A program made the position numbers and the translations under genes. From the NCBI GenBank assembly GCA_019916065.1, contig CM034236.1, positions 51,736,690-51,800,689 on the forward strand: a stretch of 64,000 nt of DNA. Reading direction: 5' to 3'. The notes below the pieces were generated by a model. That model made no database searches, had not been told where the DNA came from, and saw nothing but the letters and a program-made list of their open reading frames with translations. Numbering within the stretch: position 1 is the first letter of the stretch; every line of letters starts with the position of its first letter. This DNA is from Vitellaria paradoxa. Lineage: Eukaryota > Streptophyta > Magnoliopsida > Ericales > Sapotaceae. Positions 49,923 through 62,721 of the stretch are shown piece after piece.

Positions 49923-50076
49923 TGCAATTAATTTAATAAAATTTGATCAAATGAAAATGACAAATACATTCCTCAGTTTTTCCTTGATCTATATTTCTTT
50001 TTAATAATTAAGTAAATTATACTTATTGTGGGGGCGAAAAAAACTAATAAAAGAGTATAAATATTCTTATCAGCGG

Positions 50077-50111
<35 letters not shown>

Positions 50112-51548
50112 TACCTCTGAACAAGAGGCTTGCATTGAAAAATCATGAAAACAGCTTATGACGCAACTTTGAAGGTCCAGGCCAAGTGCTTCGATCGTGT
50201 TAATTGTTGACAACAACAGTCCTGGCTTTGGTGCACAACAAATCTCAATCCGTGTATGTGTGTTTGTTCTTTCAACCTCAAACTGAAAAAGACAAAAAAA
50301 ACAATTTCATGAACGTCTATATAAATGTAATTTGAGTATAGCTTGATTAAGTATTAACCAATTTAATCTTGATTAAACGATTTAGCTCAAAAATTGTTCA
50401 TATATATATACACACACACATACCTTCGGCGAATGCCTCGCTAGTTGTTCATTTGGCTTTAACTTGCAGTTGCCCATAAAATTCACACCGGCTTTTGTAT
50501 CCTCTTCTTGCAAGTTCTTGACTTTTTCCAAAAGCTCTTTCATGTAGTCTATGGTGTCTCCAAGTATAGACGTTCTGTCCATCTGCTCGATATATATTCA
50601 AGACTTGCCCACATAAAAAATTTGGTAATTGAAACAAATTATGGTTGCATTTGATTTATAAAAAAATTATAAAAATTTTTAAAAATTATTTAATTTTTAT
50701 GTTATTGTACGAATTACGAATTTATGATTTATCTCACTTTACCTTATTTATCTCATTTTTTATCGTTCCAAACACTCTTGAAATAGTATATTACACAGAG
50801 AAAGAGAGAGAGTATAAATGCAAAATGGGTAAAACTAGATGCCAATTTTGATGAATCAATACGAAATGTGCGACAAAAATATATAGTAACAACGAAATAG
50901 CATTAGTTCAAGTAAAATATAGGATACATATACATACATATTCATTACCTTGCTAATCTTAGGGACAATTGATCTGAGCATCAAAAGGCGGTCATTTAGC
51001 CTCTTCCTTCGTCTTCTTTCAGCCATAAGATTCTTTGAGGGCTGCCCCTCAGCCTTCTTAGCTCTATTATTTTTCTCCCCACACCGACCAGTCAGGTTGA
51101 ATTCTGGGATGTTGTTTGTGGTTGGTAGAGTCTCAACTTTACAGCAGCCATCCAGTCTTTCTTCCAAACTGTGAAGAATATCACTTCCAACAAAATCCTC
51201 CACCATTAATGGGTGGTGTTGATGATCTTCTTGAATTGGAATACTTGAAGGTAAAGCCCCATAATTATTATCATATGATGAACCAATCTCTGGTAATGTG
51301 GTGAAGCCATCGACAAAAGGGCAGAGTCCATTAGGACTGTATGTAAAGCAGCTGGGCTGATGATCTGCTGGTGAGGTGAGTCCTAAGAATGGCGGATTTG
51401 GAGTGCAGAAAACGTGGTTCTGATCATCGAAAGGTTCAAACATCCACCCATTAGAGAACAACTCATTCCCTCCAGCAGGCAAGCTGGTCCAAGCCTCTCT
51501 TCTAGGACTAGAAGCCAGCAACTCCTCTAAGAGACCATGCTCAGGAAG

Positions 51549-51554
<6 letters not shown>
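49738..51554 (-). CDS. BHLH93: bHLH93/bHLH61-type transcription factor
   Basis: Four exons on the minus strand, 51554-50949, 50582-50424, 50282-50115 and 49824-49738, all GT-AG and phase 0, give 339 residues ending GGRCL then TAG. The ATG ([13 protein letters not shown]) follows a GA repeat. The basic-helix region (about 170-225: [20 protein letters not shown], then [11 protein letters not shown] and [20 protein letters not shown]) has Glu179 and Arg182/183 for E-box contact and Asn rather than His at the first contact position, as in the ICE1/bHLH93 subgroup. Residues about 266-311 ([20 protein letters not shown]...) form the ACT-like dimerisation domain. In Arabidopsis, bHLH93 (NFL) acts in flowering under short days; the same role here is inferred. 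TA/CA repeats sit at introns 2 and 3. Confidence 0.92.
49889..49920. repeat. AT microsatellite, bHLH intron 3
   Basis: About 16 AT units lie inside intron 3. A second run at 50081-50108 abuts the 5' splice site region of the same intron, about 5 bases from the exon 3 donor. Confidence 0.9.

Positions 51555-51586
<32 letters not shown>
51555..51586 (-). promoter_or_regulatory. GA repeat directly before the bHLH start codon
   Basis: Read on the minus strand, about 16 GA units run right up to the ATG of the bHLH gene, so they lie in its 5' leader. GA repeats in plant leaders can bind BPC/GAGA factors; that role here is inferred. A TTATATAA motif at about 51679-51687, some 125 bases before the ATG, is a candidate TATA box. 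Confidence 0.6.
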
Positions 51587-51590
<4 letters not shown>

Positions 51591-51808
51591 CAATATGATA
51601 GGAGGCTTCAAGTCAAAGTCCTTCTTGCGGGAGCCAGTAATAACTAAACAGCATGAAGTTGCATAAAGTATTGAATGATTATATAACCAATAAATATCTA
51701 CACAAAAAGTTTCTCCAATAATAAATAAGCAGTACTACAGTGTATATGCATTATGCCATGTTTTTTGTAATAGCACCCAGAGCATGCGATTGAAATGGAA
51801 TATGCTTT

Positions 51809-51853
<45 letters not shown>

Positions 51854-52700
51854 ACCCTTTTTCACCAAAATCTTTCAATGAAAGTAAATATTTAAATCCT
51901 GTATTTGAAAGCTTTGACCCACAAATGTCTGAACGGAAAAAGGACGGACGTCGGCAAGCTAGCTTCACTTATAGGTTATCTGTACATTCTATATTCCACC
52001 TACAAAGTATATATCTTGCAATCTACGCATGAGGGAAAAAAGACCTGAAATTTATGAAATAAGAAATAATTAAAGATATGACCCTTTTCACCAAAATCTT
52101 CAATCACAGTCTAAATATTTAAATATTCCTGTATTGTCTACTAACTTCAACTGTTAATAGCCCAAAGCCTTTTTCTTTTTTATAACAATCAATATGAGTG
52201 GTGGATTTTTTTTTTTTTTTTTTGGGGTGGGGTGCTGGGGGTTTGGAATTCTTGCTTTAAATCAAGCCTTGACAATTTTGCCACCTAGTACGATAGATCA
52301 TGGACAAAAATAGTGACAGCTAAGATGTAAAGCAACTGAAAAGGGTTGGGCGATAAATGGAGTAATATCAAATCCATATGACATTCCAGTACCATAATAT
52401 TTGTGGGTGCGTATATATAGATATATGTTGATGACCAATGGAGCTTGTTAATGGAGAAAATTAATGCCTAAGAATTTACAAAAAAAATCATAACTTGTAG
52501 GTACGTAATATTAATCCTTGCCTTGGCATTAATGTTTAGCCATATCGAGCACGTACAGCGTATACATGTGTCTGAGTCTGAGCATGTCTCGTTGTCACCA
52601 TAATTCATTTGTTATCAGCTGCCCTCTTTGTTAGGAAGCTGGAGCACCTCAAAGCAAAAACTTAAAGTTGTCCTACAGAGCACCAGCACTCTCCGGCCGG
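51587..52700. other. Upstream region of the bHLH gene
   Basis: It contains a second CT run (51814-51848), a poly-T run (52208-52223) and low-copy-looking sequence. ACGT-core motifs (CACGTACAG near 52550) are present. No gene was recognised. Confidence 0.45.
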
Positions 52701-54184
52701 CAAGACTAAGCAAACTGGAAATAAAATATGAAAGAGGAGAATAATTTGGGTGCATGGATCGACCGACCAATTAAGAAAGCAAACAAAAGTGTCACCACCC
52801 GAGGACAATTGGCAAAATTTTCATCTCCCACATGTCAAAGTTGCCAAACTTCCAAAATGACAAAATTTCTAATTAGAAAAAAAAAAAAAAAACTAATAAA
52901 AGGATTCTTCTATGATTTGTTATGTCCATATATAGCCTACTGGGAATATGATAATAATGAAAACAATCCTCGTAACTGTTTTTTCACTCAAGAAATCTGC
53001 AACAAGCTAGCTTCAATCAGTGTGTTATGATACTATTGGCTATTGTCCCTGTTTGAACAGAAAAATTACAATAAAATTTTAATAATTTTGTTATTTTTTG
53101 TTAAACTATAATTTTTTCATCTTTTACTTTTATTATATTTTTATTTTTGTTTCTATTTATTTTAAAAATATAATTTTATCCCCACTTACCGTAAATCTTA
53201 GATATAAGAGGGGAAAACTTTTGTTATTATATGATATATACGACAAGATATGAATTACGTGTTGTTCATTTCATTACTTAGAAGTAGAAATTCATGTCAA
53301 TTAATTCAACATGAAGATTATATATTTTGTGTTTAGATTAGTGATTTGTTAACAGAAAATAAAAAGGGTACGGATTCAAAATATATTACCTTGCTTATGA
53401 TAGAAAATAAAGAAAAAAAGATATGAAATCTATAAAATAAGAAATAATTAAATTAAAAAATTAATGCATTAGTGAATGTATCTTATTTTATTTTTTAATT
53501 CATGCAAATAAAAATATGTATTTAATATTTTATATTTATATTCTTTTTTATTACTTTATTTTTATTTTCCCTTTCTGTTTTTTTTTTTTAAAATTTTTTT
53601 CCTTCACCAATTTCTCCCAAACACTAGAAGAGTCATCATTTTTGGACATTGGCCGGGGGGAAAAGGGGTTGAGTTAAACCTAACCGGAAAGAAATGCCAA
53701 ATGTAGGATGGGTTCCTTAATTATTAGAAGTATAATTTTTAGTATTTTTATCAAAAATTATTAGTTATAATTTTTAATTTGTTAAGTGCATCAAATAATA
53801 TTTTTTAGTAATTTTTTTGAAAATTTTAATTATTAGATAAAATTTTTGGTAACTTTTAATATTTTTAGTAAGTATTGATAATTTTTAATAATTTTTATTA
53901 ATTTTTAATAACTTTTAAGTTAAAAAATTATTATAATAAAATAAAAAAATAATAAAAATTATTAATTTATCAAACACTCGTATATCAAAAATTGATAATT
54001 TTTTTTGCTGAAAATTTTATTACCAAATCCACCCTAAGATAATAGCCCACAATGTACGCAAATAGCTGATTGCTATGTGCATCCAGCTGGCCAGCTAGTC
54101 TATGCATGCTTACGCATACACTGTTATTTATGTCAACATCACCTATTAAAGATTTGATATGCTCAGATCAGATAATTTATCGGA
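52701..54184. other. AT-rich spacer
   Basis: The 100-codon plus frame at 52728-53030 is unrecognised. The part 53720-54040 is built of short AATTTTTAATA repeats and ends TTACCAAATCCACCCTAAG, probably another MITE-like repeat. Confidence 0.4.
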
Positions 54185-54345
54185 AAGAAAAGGGTATTTA
54201 GTCGGTAAAAATTTAGTTAAAATATATAGTAAAAATAAAAAAATGTAATATAAAAGTGATATATGATAAAATTTAATAAAAAAGTAAAAAAAATTGATAA
54301 AAATAAATAAATTTTATTTAATTTTGACTAAGCAAACACCTTAAA
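54185..54345 (-). repeat. MITE-like repeat, family B, copy 3
   Basis: On the minus strand it begins AAGGTGTTTGCTTAGTCAAA and ends ACCGACTAAATACCC, matching 21985-22140. Confidence 0.5.
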
Positions 54346-54436
54346 AATGTTTCGAGTCACCATATTTTTGTTATCATTTGTATTATTGCTTGCTCAAATG
54401 TTTCTAATCAATTACTCGTTCTAAACAATATCGTAA

Positions 54437-54472
<36 letters not shown>

Positions 54473-54924
54473 TTATTTATTTATCTATGTGACAAAAGAT
54501 TAAAATTATGAACACTGGAAAGTTAAAAAAAAAATCTGATAATAACAGTGTATATATCAAAATTGAATCATAAAACTTCTCTATAACAATTTGGTTAGGG
54601 CTTAGCTGAACTAGTGCATTCAAGAAATCCTTCTCTACAAAAGACAGTGGAAGTGGCTGGGCACTGTACATATTGCCTGACCCGGAAAGTATAATGGACA
54701 TCTCAAGCAAACAAAATTAGATTAGATTTGCCCAATAAAGGAGACCATTTGACAAGACCAAGGACGGTACCACATGAAAAGCTTGAAATCAATGCCCTCC
54801 TACGTACACACGGAGGGGTTAGTGGTTTTTCTATTAGAAGGAAGGTGGTATTCCTATTTTCATATGTATGTGATCAATGTAGGCTCTCTCTTTCTCTCTC
54901 TATATATACATATATATTTTTGGA
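54346..54924. other. Spacer with an exon-like minus-strand patch
   Basis: An AT run lies at 54441-54468. A minus frame (about 54710-54560) reads MLEMSIILSGSGNMYSAQPL, then PLSFVEKDFLNALVQLSP, with coding-like composition. I cannot assign it and see no partner exon. Confidence 0.2.
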
Positions 54925-55110
54925 TATTTAAAATGATAAAAAATAAGATAATTTGAGATAATTTATAAATTTAAAATTCAGATATTTAGAATGATAAAAA
55001 ATAAAGTAATTTGAGATAATTTATAAATTTAAAATTCATATAATAGGGTAAAAAATTAATAATTATTAAAAATTTTAAAATTTTTTTAACGTTTTGGTAT
55101 CATCAAATGA
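54925..55110. repeat. Family A MITE-like repeat with a 60-bp internal duplication
   Basis: ATGATAAAAAATAA.RTAATT followed by TGAGATAATTTATAAATTTA occurs twice in a row (about 54923 and 54982), then the usual AAAATTTTTTTAACGTTTTG tail. Confidence 0.55.
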
Positions 55111-55233
55111 GCCTTTACGTAAATCTTGAGGCAGCTGCCCACAATATTTTTTTCCCAGCGGAAACCAGAACCGCTATTAGCTCCTTTTTATGTATGCTGT
55201 TAGGTTGCTTTTTGTCTAGGGGCAGGGCCCATA

Positions 55234-55234
<1 letters not shown>

Positions 55235-55268
<34 letters not shown>

Positions 55269-55275
55269 TGTGTGT
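55235..55275. repeat. GT microsatellite
   Basis: About 20 TG units, with one interruption (GGGTG). Confidence 0.9.
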
Positions 55276-55333
55276 ATGTAGGAGGGGGGTGTTAAGAACT
55301 TGTAGCTAATATATTACTAATTCTAAAATCTTC

Positions 55334-55873
55334 TAGATGAGAGAAGTCTACAGTCGTTACATATAAGTGTGTATGGGGTGAAATTTGTCTCGTGACTCTA
55401 ATTGACAAAGAACTATGAGGAGATAAACCAGTCTAAGCAAGTCTTAGCTGACCGACTTAGCCGAAAAGGTTATTAGATAGTCCTCCATAATTAGAGGAAG
55501 GACTGTCCCTGGAGAGGAGTCGAACTTGAAACCTATTGATCTTAGGCCTTTTAGCCCGCCATCCGAACTAACTCAGCCACCCCTTTCGGGCTACTAATCC
55601 TAAAATTTTCTGGGGTTGGGGAGAAGCCCGTAACCGCTACCCATGGGTGCACACTGGGTGAAACCCGCCCCATGACCCTAGCCGACAAAGAACCACGAGG
55701 AGGTAAACCAGTTTAGGCAAGCCCTGGCTAACCGGCTCAGCCGAGAAGGCTGTTAAATGATCCTCCACAATACTAATCCTAAAATCTTTTGGGGTCGGAG
55801 AGAAACCCGCTGTCGCTACCCATGAATACGCACTGGGTGAAATCCGTCCCGTAACCCTAACCAGTAAAGAACC
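55334..55873 (-). mobile_element. Cluster of three SINE units, two lacking heads
   Basis: Unit 1 (about 55334-55590) is full length but worn, with a B-box-like stretch at 55519-55529. Unit 2 (55611-55770) and unit 3 (55790-55873) keep the 3' part but lack the tRNA-like head on the minus strand. Each is separated by nearly the same spacer, ACTAATCCTAAAAT(C/T)TT, at about 55317, 55592 and 55772. All point the same way as the SINE at 45378-45636. The 99-codon minus frame here is repeat-derived. Confidence 0.65.
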
Positions 55874-57582
55874 ATAATTGCATAAGAGATGGATATATAT
55901 TGAGCTAGGACAGGATGTCATTTTCCTCAGCTGCATTTTTCATGAATGCTTTTACGTCCACATTCCTTTCTTTCATTCCACGTCCCCTCCCCCAACAGCT
56001 AGCTAATGGGAAATGAGTAATACGTTTACATATACGTCACTCATGCGTCTATATATATCTTTTTCCTCTCTCAATTTTTGTTTTTATTTTTTTCATTTTT
56101 GCTTCCATGCAATAATTCAATGTTTAATCTACTCAACCAAGTGGATTTCTTTTTTTTTTTTTTTTTTTTTTTCTATTAGAAAATTTTAAATTAGCTAGAT
56201 ATGGATATCGAAAGCAGGCATTTATGGATGCTAGCAAAGTGAAAGGCATGCATCATATCTCACCAGGTGCTTTGTATTTCCAGATCATATTTATAAATCG
56301 AAAGAAGAAATTGTTGAACGGGACATGCATGCTCGAGGGAAAATGGTGTAGTTAACCAGGTTTAGATCGAGCACATTAAATATTACCACATGCATATGCA
56401 ATAGAATCCGAATTTTGATCTCTCTGTATTCTGGCCTCGTACCGTATTTTATCCTTTGGCACAATAAGAATGATTCGTGTTTATGCTAGAATTGCCAATA
56501 GCTCGGATTTGGATTAGAGGAATTTGTCACTAGGGTAGATGCACGTTTGAGCTCTTTTGAACAGTAATTCAGGTAGCTTGGCCCTCAGAAAAAAATGAAA
56601 AAAATAAAAAAAAAAGAAAATATTTTTTTAATTTAATCAATCTTACATTTTTGTAACTTAACTTATTTTATTTTTAATTTTTTTTTCAATTTAAATTTTT
56701 GTAATTTAACCTATTTTGTCTTTAAACACTTTCTTTAATATAGACAAATTCTAAATCTTAAGTCAATTCTGTAATTGAATCCATCGAGACTGATCCAAAT
56801 ATGTGAAAATTATTGATCCAAATGTAGTACTGCTACTCTTAGTTCTTGAGAACAAATGCATCAAATCCTTGCATGGTCGTACGCCCATAAATCTCTTTTT
56901 TGTTGTGTCCTTTCGTTCCTAGTTGCATCTACATTTAAGTAGCATTCCTTTTCATTAATTACACTAAATTACTTTTATCTTACCAATTAAAAATGATTCA
57001 AAATTTGAGTATTTTATTATGAAATTACAATCCATTCATATGATAATAGAAAAAATGAAAAAGTTGATCATGATCAGATAGATAGGACCCACTAACTACA
57101 ACTTCTCTTATTTTCATATTCTTCTTCTTCGTCAACTGTAGTCCAGCGGATCATTACAATTAACAGTCGGAGATGTCTAGTAATAATCAAAGTGAAAGAG
57201 TAAATAACCTGAAAACATTTATTAATATATATATATATTCCCACCTAAAATCGAGGTAAAGCCAACAATAAGCAGGAACAATGGTGACAGATATGTTGCC
57301 TGTGATAGCAAGAAAGGTTTTGATGATTTTGGACTCTTTTTTATATGCATTATTTTTGGTCATCACGAGCGGGATTCTCGGACCATGCTTGATACGATAG
57401 GCGTCCATTTATCTGATCTATCAAGACAAATTTTGTAAATTACAACTTATATATATATATATATATGCATATGCATGTTAAGTTTCTGCAGACCCTGCAC
57501 GTAATCATAAATGATCAAAGAGAGCAAAAATTCAGTAAGAAATTGAATGTGTTGCGTTACCATCGGGTAAATGCATTTCTCG
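55874..57582. other. Spacer
   Basis: It holds poly-T (56150-56172) and AT-rich DNA. The minus frame from 57408 (MDAYRIKHGPRIPLVMTKNN...) has coding-like composition up to about 57245 but is unrecognised and without partners. Confidence 0.35.
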
Positions 57583-57812
57583 GGTCGGAAAGAAACTCGT
57601 AATCACTATTCATGGGTGTGCACTGAGTAAACCTCACCCTGTGGCCCTAACTGGCCAAAAACTAAGATGAGATAAATTAATCTAAGTAAACCTTAACTGA
57701 CCGACAGAACCAAGAAGACCAATAGGAAGGTCTTCTGGAAGAGACTTAAATAAAGAACCTTATAGTTACCGTAACAATAACTCGACCAACTCGACTACTC
57801 TCGAAAGGGCAT
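57583..57812 (-). mobile_element. Diverged SINE of the same family
   Basis: GGGTCGGAAAGAAACTCG, ACTATTCATGGGTGTGCACT, CCCTGTGGCCCTAACTGGCC and AACTCGACCAACTCGACTAC follow the order of the SINE at 45378-45636, with many changes and small deletions. The TSD is uncertain. Confidence 0.55.
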
Positions 57813-58593
57813 CAGGCGAATACACTTGCAATCATAATAGTTAACAAAAGCATGTGCGCTGTCGTGCCTCAAAGTCAAATTAGGAGTATTATCTCATGAG
57901 GTTAAAGTAATTAAATGGAATTCTTTGCTTCACCCTATTTCCATTTTGTTTCAATGTAATTTTTTTTTTTTTTTTACGGAAAGTATTTATATTTATAATT
58001 TTTTAAAAATATTTAATTCAAAGCAATGAAATAAAAAAGTGAATAATTTTTAAAATTTTTTAATACTTTTACTCTTTTTCAGAATATTTATTTCTAATCA
58101 AATGGAGCCTATATATCAAAACAAATGGAACCCTCACGATGATGGGATATTAGATATATATTAGTACTTTCGACCTTTTTCTTCTAATGGGAAATTATTT
58201 CAATTTTGTCAGTGGTCATTACAAGATTTTATTAATTCCTCGCGCGACCAGGTCATCAGAACTAGTTGCCCATTGTCGATAATAATACTTCTCATTGCCT
58301 ACGTACGTACGCGGAGTACTCCATCAAAACTGGAAGAATAAAATTATATATAAATATATATATATATATATAGGACTAATTTAAAGACTTCCACTGATGT
58401 TAATTAACACGTCTAATGATATCATTTGTCTAAATCTACCAATAATATATGTGATGGTGGTGGAGAAATAATGTTGGCCTGTTGTTGTAGGCACATACAG
58501 ACGCCGACCATAGCTAGCCTGGTATAATGATGATATATGTGCTCAAATTGTCTTGTTGAAATTCAAGTCAATGCGTATTATTTATTCCTTGTG

Positions 58594-58626
<33 letters not shown>

Positions 58627-60510
58627 GCGCGCGCGCGTCAACGCAACATTACATACTCAAATCATCACAGTTGCGAGCAGTGACAAATTTGGTGTTGTTA
58701 TGTCAATTATCATTTTGCTAAGACGGCCATGGGAGAGCGCTAAGTAAGAGAAAATGGTTTCACGTGAAAACATCACAGGATGGATAGAAAAAAAAAAGGT
58801 ATTTTGTTTTGTTATTTACAAAGATTGATCTCGTGTTGGGCGTTGTTTCCCACTTTAGGTCCTGAGTATAATTACTGCTCTTTTGGCATTGATTCATTGC
58901 TACTGTACTAAATTACACACCCTCCATTCCCGCCTAATTAATCATCGATCAAACACAGATATTTATATATATATATATATATATATAGTCCATGCATAAT
59001 ATAACTTGGTGTATTTTGGATTTATTTATTTATCTATTTTTTTTGTTTCATTTAACAAACTAAAGCTGATTATTTCTGCTACTAGTTATGAGGAAATCTA
59101 CGGCCGAGTTTCTCATACAATTAATATGAATTTTGAGAGCTAGCAATCCAATATATAAAATGCTTTTGTATATATATATATACACATTTCACTTTTGGTG
59201 AATTATACTCTAAAATATAATATTCCTTGTGAGAGGAAATTGAATGTGAGTGGAATAAAATAGAATGAATTTAGCATTTCTTAAATATTGGACTATATAT
59301 ACATTTGTCTCCTTATGTTACTTTCTTTTAGATGGAAGAAGAGTATGTTGTTTGGAAGAGTATGTGGTTTTAAAATTTATATTGATTCGGTTAGTAAAAC
59401 AATTTGGTTCATTGCACAAATTTATTGTTACAAAAAATTAGGAAAAATTACTAAAAATTATGATTAAACTAATCAAACTACAAAAACTTTGGCATGAATT
59501 ACTAATTGTTCGTTTTATTGATCCAAACGAATCATTATTTGAGTCGATCAGATTATTAATTCAACAATTATTGTAAATTGAAGTTGTTATCTATTTGTTT
59601 CTATTTATTGTAAGTTAAAATACTATTCTTATAAAATAAAGTTATTATAAGTTTTTAATATACTTGTGAAATTATTATATAGTTGTTTATATAATTATAT
59701 TAATATTTTTAATTAGGAAAAATTTCAAATTGTAATGACTTTATAAAAATAGAGATATTAATATTCAATTTTGATTAAATAGATGTTTGAGTTATTGAGC
59801 TTTGACCCTTGATCAACTCACCCTTAACTCATCATTGTGTTTGTGTTGCCAGGTTAGGCTCATATATGTGTATATATATACATTTTTTGGGCTAGGTTTA
59901 TGTTAGCTATCTAATATATGGCCCGGAACTACGAATTCACGGAAGAAGAGCCCAATCAACAGTTTTAATTGGATATTTCATGAATTGGACCGAGAAAAGC
60001 CCAAATCATGGAACCCAAAGGGCCTTTTCATTTTTGAAACTAACCTATGAGGAGTAATTATAATTATTTCCATGTTTTCTATGCATATATACTATACATA
60101 TATACATTCATATATGCATATATGATTCAAGACCCAAACTGAATCACTATATTTAAATTTTATTGTAAGAGATATGACCTGTTGCTCCTAAAAACTTATA
60201 TTACATAAATTATTTAAGTGACTGAGTATGATAATTTTAGATATAAAATGATGAAAATTAAAGTTCGGAACTATTACAATTATAGAAAAGTGAGTTAATC
60301 CAAGTTTAAATGGTATTGAGGATAGAAGTAAAGTTTAGATTATATAAATCGATACTGTGAGAAATATTTAATTTTATATTACCTCACAAAAAATAAATCC
60401 TACGAGTCTATAGCATAAACAAATAGAGAAAGAGAATAAAAATATTTGAGTTGAATTAATTTAGAATTAAGTCTTTATTAAATTGAGTTATATTAATCTT
60501 ATAATATAAA
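57813..60510. other. Spacer with microsatellites and a family A repeat
   Basis: A family A copy lies at 58000-58115. A CT run (58594-58624) passes directly into a CG run (58624-58637), and an AT run lies at 58962-58987. A CATATATGCATATATG-type palindrome is near 60108-60123. The patch 59880-60030 is low-copy-looking. No gene was recognised. Confidence 0.45.
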
Positions 60511-60512
60511 CA

Positions 60513-60897
60513 TATAAATATTTTTTCTCCCACATTTTCTTTATCCTTTCATAAATTTTTTATCCAAGCACAAACATTTCCATTTATCCCAAAAAGAGGT
60601 TGCAAACGTCCAGTTGTACTGAGCTTTTCCGCTACCTTGCGACGCAAGTAGTATAAGCTTGATAGTTTTGCCAGGGTTTTGGGGTTCAAAAAGCTATAAA
60701 TATTTTATCTCTTCATAAATATTTTTTCTCCCACATTTTCTTTATCCCTTTAGAAATATTTTATCCAAGCACAAACATTTCCATTTATCCCAAAAAGAAG
60801 TTGCAAACGTCCAATTGTGCTGAGCTTTTCCGCTACCTTGTGACGCAAGTCGTATAAGCTTGATAATTTTGCTAGAGTTTTGGGGTTCAAAAAGCTA
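60513..60897. repeat. 201-bp tandem duplication
   Basis: TTGCAAACGTCCARTTGTRC begins at 60600 and 60801. The repeated unit runs from AATATTTTTTCTCCCACATT to GTTTTGGGGTTCAAAAAGCT, with about 90% agreement. It includes a GC-richer core TTTCCGCTACCTTG.GACGCA. Confidence 0.85.
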
Positions 60898-61243
60898 GGT
60901 TTTATTACTTTTTATTTTGTATGATATTTTTATTAAAATTTAATTTTTTTTAATTCTTATAAGATCTAGCCATGGTTCACATCTTTTAAAAAAATTACAA
61001 AAAAATACTTATGCAAAAATCTACAAACCATTTTAAAGTATTTTTAGCTATGTTATTCACATATTTTTCAATCAAATTCCCAAATAAACCCAAATAAAGT
61101 ATTGAATTTCACTACTATAGTTGATATTTTTGGATAATTTTGAACTGTCATAAATACTTATATAAATTAGTAAATAACTCAATATATATATGGTTTGAAT
61201 CTAGTTTTCAATTTTGTAAATCTTATATATTTTTGAATTTTAT
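60898..61243. other. AT-rich spacer
   Basis: Nothing recognised. Confidence 0.4.
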
Positions 61244-62721
61244 TGTCACGTTCCTAACTAAAATATCCGGGACGGATGGTATGAGAATATAGAAACTAAT
61301 TAAATTTAAATAAAAACCAATATCAAGGTCAACTAAATATGTCCCTCATTTCTATATTAATAAATAAAAATAATATCAACCACGATACATCCAATGTCAC
61401 ACCACTGTGACTCCATTCAAGGCTTATACAGCCAAATAGATATCATCAACAATAATACAATCTCATATATAATGACTTTGGGACCCACATATCGGGTCGC
61501 ATAAATAAAGATACAATAATCCAAATATAAATAAAATATCCTGATAGGTTAGTTCATTGGTCTTAACTCAGTTCCGGGTGACTATTTCGTAGTCTCGCCA
61601 GATCACTTATAATATAGATAGGATGAGCTAACTAGCCTAATAGGTAGGATCGTGCAAGCGTGCACCGGTGAACATACTTAAACATATTGCATAACTAACA
61701 ACAATATTAGCCAAAAATATAATATAACAATGCATATGTAATACAATGCAATGGCAAATGCAATTTTCTAATCTCCATCTACCCCCAATTTTATCCTGGG
61801 ATGGGTAACGCTTAGCACTACGTATGGGGTCACTAACTGCACCGTTTACGCTTACGGCAAACGTATATCTCAACATATATAAACCGAATGAGAAACCGTG
61901 TTACACCCCCATTGGTGTGAGACTCATGGGAACCATATTATACCCTTAAGCAGGTATCTGTTTAACTCAAGTAAGGTAATCAATATAAATAGCGGTTGAA
62001 GAACTGTGTTACACCCTCAATTAGGTAAGACTCAGGGGATCTGTGTTACACTCATTGTCTTTCTACTAAGGAACTGTGTTATACTCCTAATTAGGCATCT
62101 GCTTAACTCAAGCAGGGTCCAGCTGCAGTACAGAGGAAATCTTATAATCACCTCTCATTATTGACGTCCTAACTCTAATTGACTAAGTTCTAGTCATATA
62201 AATTGATTGGGGATCATTTGGTATTTTCAAAATCTCATTTTATCCTTTTTTTGAAATTATGGATCCCATTCATATATATAACTCGTGCCTTGGCACGTTA
62301 CAATATAAATACGACACTCTCGGCCAATCAATGTTCTCAATATAATCCAGATGATACCACTCTAGCCTCATGCACATGATATGCTCAATCATGTAAATAA
62401 ATATCATCTCAATATACAATATACTCTCATTAGGCTTGATGATGAATTGGGGTTCATTTCATTATTAGAAATTCAAATTAACTCAATTTGGACACACAGA
62501 TACACTTAAAAACCTATTTGTTTAACTTTTTTGAAAATCCACAACATTGTGGTCCAAAAACCTTGAGCAATTGTCCGGACCACCTGAACAGTGGTTTCGG
62601 AGATCCAAGCAGTAATTCGAACCACTCCATCAACCGGTCCGGACCACAGAGTCCAGATTTCAATTTGTAACGATCCGCATCCATATAGTACAATATTGTC
62701 CGCTTTGGGCTTGGTAAGCTA

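Noticed and set aside
50449..50637. 62-codon minus frame overlapping bHLH exon 2
   Set aside because: It is a shadow frame; the phase-0 exon with MDRTSILGD is the real one.
55637..55936. 99-codon minus-strand frame
   Set aside because: It is entirely made of SINE sequence.
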